A stretch of 64,000 nt of DNA, from contig NC_048536.1 in NCBI RefSeq assembly GCF_902806685.2, positions 5,766,001 to 5,830,000 on the forward strand. The letters run 5' to 3'. This document shows positions 35,401-50,400 of this stretch, one piece after another. Position 1 is the stretch's first letter. Each line of letters opens with the position of its first letter. The notes beneath the pieces are model-generated. The model was not told where the DNA came from and ran no database searches. It worked only from the letters and a program-made list of their open reading frames with translations. The position numbers and the translations under genes are program-made. Source of the stretch: Maniola hyperantus. Lineage: Eukaryota > Arthropoda > Insecta > Lepidoptera > Nymphalidae.

Positions 35401-38400
35401 TAACTCACCGTAAGAACCATCCTCGTACTTCAAGGAATATTATAAAAAAAGAATTAGCGAAATCGGTTCAACTTTTCTCGAGATTTGCGATCAGCAACAC
35501 ATTTAGCGATTCATTTTTAATTATAGAGATTTGAATTTTATATTTTTGGAGCTATCTTTTTAAACAGCTGTTTGAGATATGAACCTAACCCAAAGAAAAA
35601 GTAAAATGAACACAGCTATGAAATGCATCTTATGGAATAATTGAGCCATATGAATTATGAACCATGCTAGTTCAGGCTGAATAAACTGTATCAATCATTG
35701 TTACAATCTCAGTTGTTGTAATTGGCTGAATTAATGGTTTTCTTGCTGCAACTGCTGCAAGTGATTGTGATTACACTGTAACTATCATTTTACCGCAGTC
35801 GACCGCAATTAGCTTCTCATATCAATTTTCATTTGGTTTTCAGTACAACCTCATTCCACGGTCAGTATTATCATTAAAAGTGATCCAAGAACTGCCAATT
35901 ATAGTTGTTCTTATGTATCAACTTTACAAGCAGAATGTTCACCAGGAAGTCAGCAACTTCATACCTTTGATCATGGAAACTATAACATTGCAGCCTGCAA
36001 ATACACATAGGCATGACATATTTTTACTATTTTTGCAAAAGAATAATCTTCTTATTATAAGAACAATACCATTTTTACAAATATTAAATCTAGTAAACTA
36101 TGTAGAAAACTAGTTTGCGCCCATGATCTGATTAACTCCATGTTTATTTAGGTGTTCTGAAGCAAAGTTTCTTAACAGTCTGTTGTGGGCCCTTCTCAGA
36201 TCTGGGTGCGTTTGGAACCCCATGGTTTTAGATTTAAGTTTACGTAATTAATTATCAGCATTACGTCATTATCTTACAAATTCAATAGTTGACAATCAAA
36301 AAGTATACAATGGTATCTACTTTGAATAAATGTGTTGACTTTGAACAGATGTTCAAAACCTGAATGGCAAAAAAGTGGTTGAATAAATGCCATTAAAATA
36401 TCTCATTTTTTCTTCCTTGTGATATATTATACTAGATGATGCCCGCGACTTCGTCCGCGTGGCTTTAGGTTATTAAAAATCCCATGGGAACTCTTTAATT
36501 TTCCGGGATAAAAAGTAGCCTATGTCCTTCCCCGGGATGTAAGCTATCTCTGTACGAAATTTCATCAAAATCGGTTGAACTGTTGGGCCGTGAAAAGCTA
36601 GCAGACAGACAGACAGACACACTTTCGCATTTATAATATTAGTATGGATGTGGATGAGTGAATGAGACAAAGTACAATCCTTTATTTCTTAGGATATCCT
36701 GCCCTAGGTTGTGTTTAAGTTTGGCATATAAAAGTAAAAAACAATCAACACAGTTTTAGATTTACAATATTTGTATGAATTCTAGGCAATCAGCATCATT
36801 TAATAAGGAAGTATTTGTTGACTTTATGGGAGCCCAAATAAAGACACTGGCGTTTTTGGCATACATCATCAGAATATACCAGGACACGATCGCCAACCAT
36901 GCCAATTTGATGGTGAAAGGAATTATAGGGCTACTCACACTGTGTCCACCTGAAGTGGCACATTTGAGAAAGGAACTAGTGATTGCTACACGACATATTC
37001 TGGCCACAGATTTGAGATTGAGTGAGTATTTATTATTTATCAATTTATTTGTTGCAACAAAGTAGCCTTGCTGCGCCCACTCGCGTACTGCAGACTGGCC
37101 GCCCGCACCTCGTACGACAGCCGACAAAACCTGCCGTAGACTAACCTAGCCATAGCCATGGTGGCATTGTTCCCTAACAACTTTCTTTTGGTGTGATTGC
37201 AATCAAGCACAAATCTATAATCATTAGAAAAAATACTCAAAAAGCATCTTATTTTAGTTCGTTAAATATACAGTATAGAGCGTCTATTCGACGAGGATGG
37301 GTTACTTTGCGGAGGTTGGTACTCCACACTGGCTCACCTAATGCACCATGTAAGACAGACGACGAAACTTGCAATTGACTGACTTAGCCAATCTAGCCAT
37401 AGCCATCGTGGCACATTGGTTCCCTTGCAACTTACTTTTGGTGTGATTGGAATCAAGCAAAACTCTATAATCGTTATAAAACAATACTCAAAAACCGGCC
37501 AAGTGCGAATCAGACTCGCGCACTGAGGGTTCCAATCGTATTTTATCGACATTTTGCACGATAAATCAAAAACTACTTACTAGATCTCGTTTAAACCAAT
37601 TTTCGGTGGAAGTTTGCATGGTAATGTACATCATATATTTTTTTTAGTTTTATTATTCTCTTATTTTAGAAGTTACGGGGGAGGGGGACACACATTTTTC
37701 CACTTTGGAAGTGTCTCTCGCGCAAACTATTCAGTTTAGAAAAAAATTATACTAGAAACCTCAATATCATTTTTGAAGACCTATCCATAGATAGTACACG
37801 TACACACGTATGGGTTTGATGAAAAAAATATTTTTGAGTTTCAGTATGGGGACCTCCAAAATTTTCGGAAAAAAGTGTCTGTGACATACGGACGGACAGA
37901 CAGACAGACAGACATGACGAGTCTATAAGGGTTCCGTTTTTTGCCATTTGGCTACGGAACCCTAAAAACATCTTGTTTTAGAATTCGTTCCTTATATGGA
38001 GCGTCTATTCGACGAGGACGTGTTACTCGGCGGAGGTTGGACGGTGCACGAGTCGCTGCGACCGCTCGCGTACTCCACATTGGCCGACCTGGTACATCAC
38101 GTGCGACAACACTTGCCTCTGACCGACCTCGCCATCGCGGCGCATTTGTTCTCTAAGAATGTACACGATGAATCTCTGCCAACCAGGTATGTTAACATCT
38201 TATACAGCTTTAAATAACTACCGTAATTTAGTACTAGGCGGGCTAGCATGATCTTCAAACCATTCTATATGATTTCTGATCTAAAATACAGGCCTGTATT
38301 GCTATCCATTTTATAATGCTCTTTGCTGAAAAAGATAGCACTAGTTTTAGACCTGTCAATTTAGTTTAGTTTAGAGATTGCATATTATTATTAACAGAAT

Positions 38401-41400
38401 TAGTCTCAAAGTCTTTTAATAAGTTATGATAGAACTTTACCACCAACCTATGGGCTTGCTTTGAAGTTAATTTTGTTGGATTCGTTCGTTACCTACCGCT
38501 TATGGGTAGGCAGCATAACTTTTCTGATGTAGAATAATTCAAAATCTTCACCAGTGAACATATTTTCTTATGATAATAAACTTTGTTTCTAGCATCCAGA
38601 CAATGTCTTGCAAATTGTTGTTAAACTTAGTGGACTGCATACGACAGCGGTCGGAAAACGAAGCGGGTGCGCCCCAAGGCCGACACTTGCTCATGCGTAT
38701 TCTCGAAGTGTTTGTGCTCAAGTTTAAGACCATTTCTAAGCTACAATTGCCAGCCCTCATGGCTAAATGGTAAGAAAATTTTCATTGAAATTAATGTCAG
38801 ATTAGAAAATCTGTCTCTTCATTCTTGAAAATTTCTATCTTGACTCTTTTCATCCAAAATTCATGTTGACAAGTGATCACATCTGTTAGCATTACAGTTT
38901 GAGCCTTTTGCTTGAGAAACTAACTGGCTTACCACAGAAACTCTTTAAAGTTTTAAACAAACGTTAAATCTGTTTAGCCCATACATATGCATGTGTTTAA
39001 CATTAATCTAACTTTGTTTAAGTTTTTGTGGTGAGAACCATGAACGTGTAAAAAGTTATAAAAATACTTCGCTTCTGTTTCATCCCGTAATATGTTGCGA
39101 CGTGATTTTCTTTGCTGTGATTCATTTTGATTCATGGAAGCAATTGAATGCGTAGATATTTTGACCAAACCGATTTCTTCTGATATCGTTTTCCTTAGAA
39201 ATCCATACTTAATATTATAAATGCGAAAGGGTGTCTGTCTGTCTGCCTGTCTGCTAGCTTTTCACGGCTCAACCGTTCAACCGATTTTGACGAAATTTGG
39301 GACAGAGGTAGCTTGCAACCCGGGGAAGGACATAGGCTAAGCTAGCTCAAAGAGTTCCTACGGGATTTTAAAAACCTAAATCCACGCGTACGCAGTCGCG
39401 GGCATTAGCTAGTAATTAAATAAACTAGTCTGATAAACGTATCTAGTGTCATAGCTATAAAAATCAATTATATTTTGTCCCGTTAGTAAACAAACCACAG
39501 CTACTCCAAATGGAACAAATGGGAGTACTAACCCCAGTACACCGACCACACCGGCTCCCACTGCAACCACTCCTGAAATCAAAGTCGAGGAAGAGAAACC
39601 AACACCAGACTTCTTGGACAGCATTAACAAAAACGAGGAAAAGTCCAAAATTGGCTTCCCTACATCGCAAATGAACAATCTCAACGTAGGCGACTATAGA
39701 ACACTGGTCAAGACTCTTGTATGTGGAGTTAAGACTATTACTTGGGGATGTGCGTCTTGTAAAGTGAGTATTGCGTACGAAACCTATATAGTCCGAAAAA
39801 ATTGACTCCTCTCCCGCCATTTTAACTCTATGGGTATTTTTTGACATGAAATTTGACACAAAAACCTTAAATGGCGCGTGAGTAGTCATTTTTACGCGTT
39901 ATACTAATATTAAAAAGAAAGAATATTTTATGAATTTTGTGAGTATTTGTGTGTGTGTGGATGATAATCTCTGGAACCTACAGGAGTTCTATTTAAAAAT
40001 TCTTTTATCATATGAAAGGTATATAATTTTTGATGGACATAGGCTATAATATATTACTATATATATCAAACTCTATCAGAGTGAAACTGGGCGGATCGTG
40101 TATTATCGGTTTCTACATCTCAGTATCTGAAATACAAACCCTTGCTGGGGAATCTTTATCAGCGGGGCAGTTATATTAACTAGTTGCGGTCGAACCAGAC
40201 AAACCAAACAAAGGGCCGAAGAAAACTCTTTAAAAGCATGTTTTATCATGATAAATAAAGATTTTTATTCTATCAAGGTACTTGATATATTGCCCAAAAT
40301 ACAATAATATTAGCTCTATGGTTTTGTGCAGACAACAACAAACAGTGAGGGTACATCTACAACAACCATAACAGGTCAAAAGCAGTTCAGTGCCCGAGAA
40401 ACACTCGTGTTTATCCGGCTAGTACGATGGGGGTTACAATCTCTAGATATTTATACTCTATCGGCGCCGAGAACTCCCGCGCAGCCTCCGGCGCAACCGC
40501 ACGTGCGGTCAAAGGAAGAAAAAGAAGTGCTTGAACATTTCAGCGGTGTGGTAAGTTTTAATGTTAATCTCTTTTATGCACGAAATTTTTTCTCTTTTTT
40601 GTTAATTTTCATAGTTAAATCATTGAACCGATTTTGACAAAACGAGCATGTTACATACACTTTCGATAGATTTGAAAAGTCATAATTCCATGTAGACAAA
40701 GTCACAGGGAACACTTCTTTGCACTATAACTTTTTAACAATAGACTTAATTTTTATAATGGTCGTAATTTGTTTTCTCCTTTCAGTTCTCAATGATGAAT
40801 CCTCAAACTTTCCAAGAAATTTTTACAGCAACCATATCTCACATGGTCGAAAGAATAAACAAAAATCCCACTTTACAAATAATCGCTAACACGTTTTTGT
40901 CTAATCCGGCAACATCGCCTATATTTGCCACAGTATTAGTAGAATATTTGCTGAAGAGAATGGAAGAAATGGGCACCAATGTAGAGCGATCGAATTTGTA
41001 TCTCAGGCTATTTAAGTTAGTCTTCGGTTCGGTTAGTTTGTTTCCGACAGAAAATGAACAAATGCTGCGACCTCATTTGCACAGTATAGTCAACAAGGCG
41101 ATGGATTACGCTATGACGGCTAAAGAGCCATACAATTACTTTTTATTATTGAGAGCATTATTCCGCTCGATCGGAGGCGGTAGTCATGACTTACTCTACC
41201 AAGAATTCTTGCCTTTGTTGCCCAATTTGTTAGAAGGATTAAATCGTCTTCAGAGTGGTTTACATAAACAACACATGAAAGATCTCTTTGTGGAATTATG
41301 CTTGACCGTACCCGTGAGACTAAGTAGTCTGCTACCTTATCTACCTATGTTAATGGATCCTTTGGTATCTGCTCTTAATGGATCCCACACATTAATTTCA

Positions 41401-44400
41401 CAAGGCTTGCGAACTCTAGAACTCTGTGTGGATAACTTGCAACCAGATTTCTTATACGAACATATTCAGCCCGTAAGAGCAGACCTAATGCAGGCACTTT
41501 GGAGGACGTTACAGAACAATGAAGTGGCAAGAATAGCATTCAGAGTGCTCGGGAAATTTGGCGGAGGAAACAGGAAAATGATGATTGAACCACAGAGGTT
41601 AGAATACCGAGAAACAGACGCCCCTCCTCCCGCCGTCCAAGCTTACTTCCAAGATCAACCCAAACCAATCGATTTTGAAGTTGATAAAGTGATAGAGACC
41701 GCATTTTCCGCACTAAAGTCAAGTACAACAGATCCGTTCTATCGCCGGCAATGTTGGGAAGTCCTTCGTTGTTACTTGGCAGCGTCATTGAATCTGGACG
41801 ATGATAGAGCAACATTACAAAAGCTGTTCAATCATCCCAACTTCCTCGAAGGCAAGATTCCGCCACAAAATGGACCATACTACAAATGCAACAACACCAT
41901 TGTCAGAAATACTCATTGCACTGCTCTGACGGGCATGTTCGTTGCTGCAGCTATCAAAGAACTGAGGCATCATGTATTACCTACAATGGTCTCTCTCGTT
42001 CGACATTATACATTGGTAGCTATAGCTCAAGAAGCCGGGCCATTTGCGGGCACAGGAGGACCGAAAGATGGTCTCGATGCTTTAGTATTAGTTGACGCGA
42101 TCGCAGTGGTAATGGGTCACGAAGAAAAGGAGCTGTGCAAACCCGGTCATTTGGCTTTGGTTTTGATGATAGAGACAGCAGCAACTGTGCTAGGCAGCAA
42201 GGAACGAGCTTGTCGCCTACCGTTAATGGAGTACCTAGCGGAGCGAATGTCTGCTCTATGTTACGAACGTGCTTGGTACGCGAAATTGGGTGGCTGTATC
42301 GCTGTTAAATTTATGTTCGAGAAGATGGCTCCAGAATGGGTTTATAAACACGTTTTCACGTTTTTGAAGGCCGTGTTATTCGTTATGATGGATTTAACTG
42401 GTGAAGTTTCGTCTGGAGCTATCGATATGGCAACTGTTAATTTGGAACGTTTAGTTCGAGTATGCGTCACTGGACCGGGCGGGCAAGGCGTAGAGCCAGA
42501 AGGCGACGTGGCTGTGGCAAAAGCACGCGCTTTACACGATGTCTTGCAAGAACTCGTCCTTCAAGTCACTAGTCCTCATCTTCTTGTTCGACAACAGGTA
42601 TATATTTGTTTCAATTTTATATTGACAGGAAGGTTCACTTGTATAAACCCGCTGACCCTCTGGCGTAGTAACGTTTTGTAATGTTATCGCTTTTTACAAG
42701 TATCAAAATCCCGAGGTTAAACAAAAAAGTACAAATAGAAAATTTTATTAAACTTGCTTTAGCGGGTTCGTGGAAGTGAACCTAAATTACGATTTAAAAA
42801 AAATTTCTCATTTGTGACTCTTTAATAAACTATTCTAATTCCTCAGGCAATGAAATCGTTAGAACTAATCGCGGAGCTGCAAAATAAAACAGTGACAGAA
42901 GTGATGGACCCTCACAGGGAAGTTTTGGCGGATATAATTCCCCCGAAGAAACATCTATTACGTCATCAACCTGCCAACGCGCAGATGGGCTTGATGGACG
43001 GCACCACATTCTGTACTACGCTAAAACCGAGACTGTTTACAATAGGTAACCTTGGATTTCTCTTCTGTTTATACAGCTATTTTATTACCAGATTTGTGAT
43101 TATTGTATTACGTTCTTATCACTGTTGCAATTGTCGAAGTTCAGAACATTCTTGCCAACTGTCAGACAAACAAGTGGACTGTAAACCGAAAGGTCGACGG
43201 TTCTAACCCCGCCCGTTCCACTATTGTCGTGCCTACTCCTAGCACAAACCTGACGCTTAGTTGGAGAGGAAAGGGTAATATTAGTCATTTTAACATGGCT
43301 AATATTCTTATGAAAAAAAACCATACTGCTATAATAGTCGTCAGGAAAAAACTCTAATCTGAACCTATGAATTTGGTGATTCGATCTATTTGGAAATATA
43401 AAATGAGGTGCGTAGGCGCGCGCGATCGTTTCATTCGTTCCTTTTGTTTCGTGCGCAATATGAAATTACAGTTTTAATGCTTTGACACATACCGTAGACT
43501 ATCGTCTAGCGATCTTTTCATGTAAGTTGTAACATCATACCAACTGTACAGTTGGAAGGATTGCAAAGCTTGTCTCTTAGACCCGGTATCCACAGAAGCG
43601 GATTTGAGCGGAGCAGAGAATTGTTCCGTCGACCAATCAGATGACGTGATAATTTTTCTTTTAAACTCACCATCGCTTTGATGGATACCGGACCTAAGGC
43701 TTACTTAAGACTTTCCATTGCTACTATTGAATTTTTAACGACATTTGTAATTCATAGATCTGAATATAAACGAACACAAAGTATTCTTCCGGGAACTGCT
43801 GTCCCTTTGCGAGGCGGAAGACGCCATGCTCGGTAAACTGCCGTGCTACAAGGGAGTCAACTTAGTACCCTTGCGCTCCTCGGCTCTTAAGGCCCTGGCC
43901 GCCTGCCACTATATACAGGAGAAACACTGCCGAGAGAAGATATTCCAAGTTTTATATAAGTCGCTAGAGAAAAATGATCAAGAATTACAACAGGTGAGTT
44001 CGATTTATTTCTCTGATATAATATAGCATGTCCTCTGTATATAGTACATATAGTCAGACTACTTTTACTTCTTTAGAAATATTCCAAATGTTGTACAAGG
44101 CCCTATAAAAACTATTTTAAATGTGTCTGCAAGGCGAAAGATGCCATGCTTGGGATGCTGTCATGTTATAACGGTGTAAGTCAACTAAGTACCCAAATAG
44201 GCAACCAAAACCCATGAAAAATTGGACCAGTGCATGTGATAAAAGATAATACTATGTATAAATGATAAATGATTGACATAACAAGGCTTGATTTTTGTTG
44301 CAGGCGGGTTTTGAATGTATGCAAAAGTTCCTATCAGGTTTCCAAATTGATATGGAAATGGTTCACCCGGTAATGCGTCCATTGTTACTGACGTTGGGTG

Positions 44401-47400
44401 ACCATAGGAATGTTAGTGTGAACGGGGCAAAGAGACTGTCGTATTTGACACAACTCTTCCCTTCGACGTTCAGTGAGAAACTCTGTGAACAATTGCTACA
44501 GTTGTTGAAGAAACTTTTGGACTATTCAATACAAACAAATAGAGGTAAGCAAAAGTTTGATTAATATAATTTATTAAATTCACTACTTCAAACTAAGTTT
44601 AGTTTATGTAAAAGGCACACTTTTTTGCGGACTTTTTCAAATTGATGTACCTACGATTTTTAAGAAAAATGTTGAAAAGGTTGGTTTCTTCAGAGATTTC
44701 CAGTTTTGCCCACTATTTAAACTTTTCAGGTGGCAACTTCCTCCAAAGTGTATCAAAGAACATGGAAAACGAGCAGAAGATTATTATATTGATCGGGATT
44801 TTCCATCAAATACCCGCCGCGTCGCCGCGTTTTATAGACGTTCTATGTAGACTTATTTTCCATACTGAGAAATCACTCATGATCGAAGCCGGTTCGCCGT
44901 TCAGAGAACCATTAGTAAATTTCCTGCTAAGGTAAGTTTGAGACCATTAATAAATTATTATACAGGGTTTGTTTTTACCTTATTTCATAATTTGTTGCAT
45001 TATTTTTGAAAAAAAATCTACCTAAATCGAACAAGTATCAGCGAAACCGCTGTGAATGGATGTGGAGTATAAAATTAGTGAACGCACATGTCAAATCTCT
45101 GAAGGCCATCAAATGGAATGCGAAATCTCTGTTGACGCTCTTCGCCCGCTATGTACGCATTATGAGTTATGACTGCGTGTTTACGTGGAAAGCGCGGGTA
45201 CGGACGCAATTTTGAAAACGGTTTTACTAAATCGCTTTCTTGTCGGTCTGTTTATTATATTGCCTGTTCGATACAAATTTTACAAAACGATTTTAAACTA
45301 ACTTCCGGATACGCTAAAGAATTGAAACTTTAAACATAGGTTTTATATAAAAGCGCGCGAATTTTTGTCATTCACTGACCTACATCCTACTTCATATGTT
45401 TTTGATACTTCGCGAGCACGTTACCGTGCCCGCTACGTATTATGAGTACGCACTGAGATGCATTTCGATGGTAATAATTTTTATTTTATCGTACAGGTAT
45501 CCGAAAGAAACTTTAGACCTAATAATGAGCGATAACAATATCAAAGACCAACAATGGAGCCGCTTCCTCGTATATCTGGTCAAACACTCAGAAGCTGGTC
45601 CCGCGTTCAGGGAAGCTTTACAAACTTCCAAGAAGCCTCGTCTCATGCAACTACTCGCAGCCAATAGCGGAGGAGCCGGGGCGACTATACCACAGGCCGA
45701 TAAGGCCGAGATGCAGTTTCAGGCTATTCGGGTCATATCGCTGCTGATAAAGTTTGACGATCAGTGGCTTTCTACGCAGCACGATTTGATTGAATTGATT
45801 AAACGTATTTGGTGCACTGATCAGTATCATGTAAGTAATTTTTTGTACATATTTCCATATAATATTAAAACATAACTTTTTTGTAGACTTTGCTTAACAT
45901 AGTATGTAGATATATTTGACCATTTTGTATTGGTGGAATTGAACATTTTTGATCATACTTTTGTTTGCTATCATACCTACTTTTAATAAGTCATTCAACT
46001 CTCGATATAAATAGAAAAAAATCTTAAATAAACACATTTTCTTTATAATATATGCTAGACTATGATACGCGAATAATTTTGTAGGATGTCCACAAAAAAG
46101 TGGAGAATGTAGACTGCACACATTGGAAGGAGCCAAAGCTGATAGTTAAAATTCTACTGCATTACTTCTGCCATCATCCATCTAACATCGACTTATTATT
46201 CCAACTGTTACGAGCATTGTGTGACCGTTTTATTCCGGATTTCCAGGTAAGTTTATTCTTGAATTATTCTGTCAAAGGTCTGTTCTCTCAATTGTTGCGA
46301 TGGGTTGAATGAAAAAATTTATGATATTGTTGCTGCGAGTAGAAATTTAGCCAATAGCAATCAGAGCTTATTCTGATCGTCACTGTAGCTGTCAAACTAT
46401 GAGGGATTGTCCACTTCTGGTCGATTGCGGAAATGCTGCATCAGTCATTGCTACAATCACAATTGGCTGAATTTTTGGTATTCTCGCTGCGACAATGGAT
46501 ATTATAGTCACTACGAGGTGATTGATTCAATATATCACGTCTGATCATCTCTGATTTGTTTTTACTCTCAAACTACGGCGGTAGAACTCCTACTGGTCGA
46601 TTATAAAGAAGAGATTACAAGTTAGAACCCCAGATGGGGGCAACCTTCTGCGGGTTTCGCGTGTGTCATATTGCATACTTTGCTTTTGCATGTGTGAGCC
46701 ACAAAATTGTCTTAATAAGTAATAATGTTATTGTTTCGCAGTTTCTCCGCGATTTCCTTGAAAACACAGTAGCGCAGAACTACACAGTCGATTGGAAGCG
46801 ATCAGCATTCTTCCGTTTCGTGGAGCATTTCGCCACCGACGCCATGTCTCAGGAGCTCAAAGCCAAAGTGCTCCAAATGATCCTCATCCCATGCTTCGCA
46901 GTCAGTTTCGAGAAAGGGCAGAAGATCGTTGGCGGCCCGCCGGCTCCGTATCAAGACAACTCGGACAATGTTGTATCCGTGTTCATAAATAATGTAAGTA
47001 AAAGTATTTTTTATTTATTTATTCAGGTACAAGTTAGCCCTTGACTGCAATCTCACCTGGTGGTAAGTGATGATGCAATCTAAGGTGTAACCTGGAAGGG
47101 GTATGACAGTTTTTGTTAAACCCATATCCCTTTGGTTACTTTGGTTTTACGGCATCGTACCGGAACGCTAAATCGCTACTAAAAACCAGTGCAGGCGTGT
47201 TCTCTGCGCATGTTTTTTTTATTCAGATACAAGTTAGCCCTTGACTGCAATCTCACCTGGTGGTAAGTGATGATGCAGTCTAAGATGGAATTGGGCTAAA
47301 AGGGGTATGACAGTTTTTATTAAACCCATATCCCTTTGGTTTCACGGCATCGTACCGGAACGCTAAATCGCTTGGCGGTAGGGTGGTAACTAGCCACGGC

Positions 47401-50400
47401 TGAAGCGTCCCACCAGTCCAGACCAGTGGAAATTAAATCAAAATGATTTTAAGCTTATTTCGTGGTTTAACGACATATTATAATGTATATAACGGGTACA
47501 TACCACGATTAATTTTCGTTTTTACAAAACAAAAATTAACCGTGGCATATACCCGTTATATACATTAAAATAAATTCCAAATCCCTGCTGGGAATTGAAC
47601 CCGGGACCTCCCACTAACAAGACCACAGCGTTTACCACTGCGCCAGGGAGGTCGTTCACAAAACCTCAAGACAAATGCGACTACAATGACTTCAATATTA
47701 CTTTCACCAAATTTTTCCATCATCATCATCATCATCATCATCATCTAAATCTCAAGTCTCAACCCATCGACCCGAACATCGAATCCACTACTAAATACGG
47801 GTCTCCTCTCAGAATGAAAAGGGTTTTGTTCAAATACAGATTGACAGACTTCACCTTTGAGAACATTATGGAGATCTCTCCGGTACCTATGTCGGTTTCC
47901 TTTTCTCGCTATATATTTTTATCACCATTAAAACAAGTTATATTTAATTGCTTGAAATGCATGTAACGTTTCTTTCATAAGCTGTTAGTTATAATAGTTC
48001 TTTCGCACGACTTATCCGTCTAAATTTGCATGCTGTAGCCGCCTATAATTTGAATCATATAATAACTTAGCACCTAGGATTTGAATAATGTAATTTTTCT
48101 TGGTGATTCTGTTGGTGGTTCAGTAAAAAAATAAAAATAAAATAAAAGTAACTCTAAAAAGTTCGACGTGTGCGCGTGGTCGAACCCTGGACCCCCGATT
48201 AGAAGGCTCTAGGCTTACGAGTTACGTCTTAACCATACAATTTTTTTTAATCTAAAAAAGTTATATTTCTCTTTTAGGTGATAGACCCAGAAAACCCGTT
48301 CGCGTGTTCCGACGCCGTCCGAATCTCACTACTGCAGTTCGCCTGTCTGTTGCTAGAGCAAGCGTCTGCACACATCCACGATGCCAATAACAAGAAGCAG
48401 GGTAATAAGCTGCGACGGCTTATGACCTTTGCCTGGCCGTGTCTGCTCGGTAAAAACTACGTCGACCCTGCTACAAGGTATTTAACGGATAAACTTTAAT
48501 TTCTTGTCATTACGACATAATTTTCTTTCACTTGGCGAAACTAGTCATGTAAAGGAAATTAAGGAGTGATAAATCAGGTTACCAAAACAGTCGCTTCATG
48601 ATCAACAATATCCATCCTAGGAGAAAAACCCAGCCTATTTATTCACAAAATATACAATTATGTAAAAAAAAGTAAAGTATAGGTACATAAAACTTACTGG
48701 GAATGTTAAAAAACACTTCCCAGGCGTCACTGTCGACAAACAAATCTGTATCTATTTCTTATTACTATTTTGATCCACGGATAGCCAGTATAAAAATATT
48801 GCTAGGCAATCCGTCACAAAGCATCTTGAGAATACTGTTCTGAGATTATATAATTTCCAAAACTCTTCAACTTTTTATCATCGGCAATAAACGCTTGTTT
48901 CAGGTATCATGGGCATCTACTGCTCAGTCACATCATCGCTAAATTCGCCATACATAAACGAATTGTTTTGCAAGGTAAGTATAGTTTCATAATAATTAAT
49001 TAGTTCTGTGTATCTAGCACTTAGTTAGCTTATTGACATGTTCTTGAGATCCTATGATACCGAATCGTTATACCATCGTCCTTTTATATTGTTTTTCAAT
49101 AGTGTTCCATAGTCTACTGAAAGCACACGCAGTGGAGGCTCGCGCGGTGGTTAGAGCCGCACTGGAGATCCTCACGCCGGCCATGCCGCAGCGGATGGAG
49201 GATGGCAACACCATGCTGACGCACTGGACCAAGAAGATCATTGTGGAGGACGGACACTCGGTGCAGCAGCTGTTCCACATTCTGCAGCTCGTTGTGAGGC
49301 ATTATAAGGTGAGAGACTCGCGCGATAGATAGAGCAGCACTCGAGATCTTTACGCCAGCCATGTCGCAGCGGATGGAGGACAGCAACACCATGCTGATGC
49401 ACTGGACCTAGACGATCATTGTGAAGGATGGACACTCGGTGCAGCAGCTGTTCCACATTCTGCAGCTCGTCGTGAGGCAATATAAGGTTGATAATTTCAG
49501 TATTGTGAATCAATTATTTTAGCTCCGCTTGCCATTTTCAGCAGTATAACGTATCTAATTCCCTAAATTACTCAGTGTCGCATTAGTTTCACTGAAAATC
49601 CCTAAAAGTAAAATCATAACCTACCGTTTTATATTTTTTGTGGAAGAATTTCTTAACGCAGAATTAATCTTTAAACTTCTTGTAAAAGGTACGAAAACGT
49701 AATGACGAATCATCACGAAATCATCTCACTTCAAATGCAGGCTACGTTCAGTAGTCGTACATTTTACAGGTATGGCTGAGGCAATAGTTCTGGTGACATG
49801 GCAAGAGCAGAAAAAATTGTTAATTATCATGGTGTGTGTTCGAAACGAAGTTTAGGTTGTCTCGTAGAAACACTTCCTATCCAAAACCGCTTCTTTTAAT
49901 TTCGAGTAGCTACAGCCCCATTTCATTGCTTTATATCCTCCAACCACTTGTCTAGCCCTGACAATGAAAATTGCTCTATTTGGAAAATGGATAAATAAAA
50001 ATGGAACTATTGTGGACAGGTATACTACCCAGTACGACACGCGTTAGTGGGCCACATGGTAGCGGCAATGCAACGGCTCGGTTTCTCGAACACAGCGTCT
50101 CTGGAACACCGTCGGCTTGCCGTGGATTTAGCTGAAGTGGCACTAAAGTGGGACCTACAGAGAATCCGTGACCACACTCCTATGGATACTGTGGTGAGTA
50201 TGGACATTGTGTAACTTTACGTAATCTTTTCACTTGTTGAAACGTAAAAGTGACATCCCATTTTTATTACACGACTGCTAAAAAAAAGAAGTGTAATGTT
50301 TTCAAGATTTCTGTATGTATGTGAGTTTGTTTATTCCACCATAACTTCTAAATGTCTGAACAGTTTTTAGATCTGTATTGTTTAGAATCTTTACATCATC

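Noticed and set aside
47580..47655. Functional tRNA gene
   Set aside because: A and B boxes are present but the acceptor stem does not pair and there is no convincing cloverleaf.
49313..49486. Extra or mutually exclusive TRRAP exon
   Set aside because: In-frame TAG and a destroyed donor; exon 20 joins exon 21 directly in phase.
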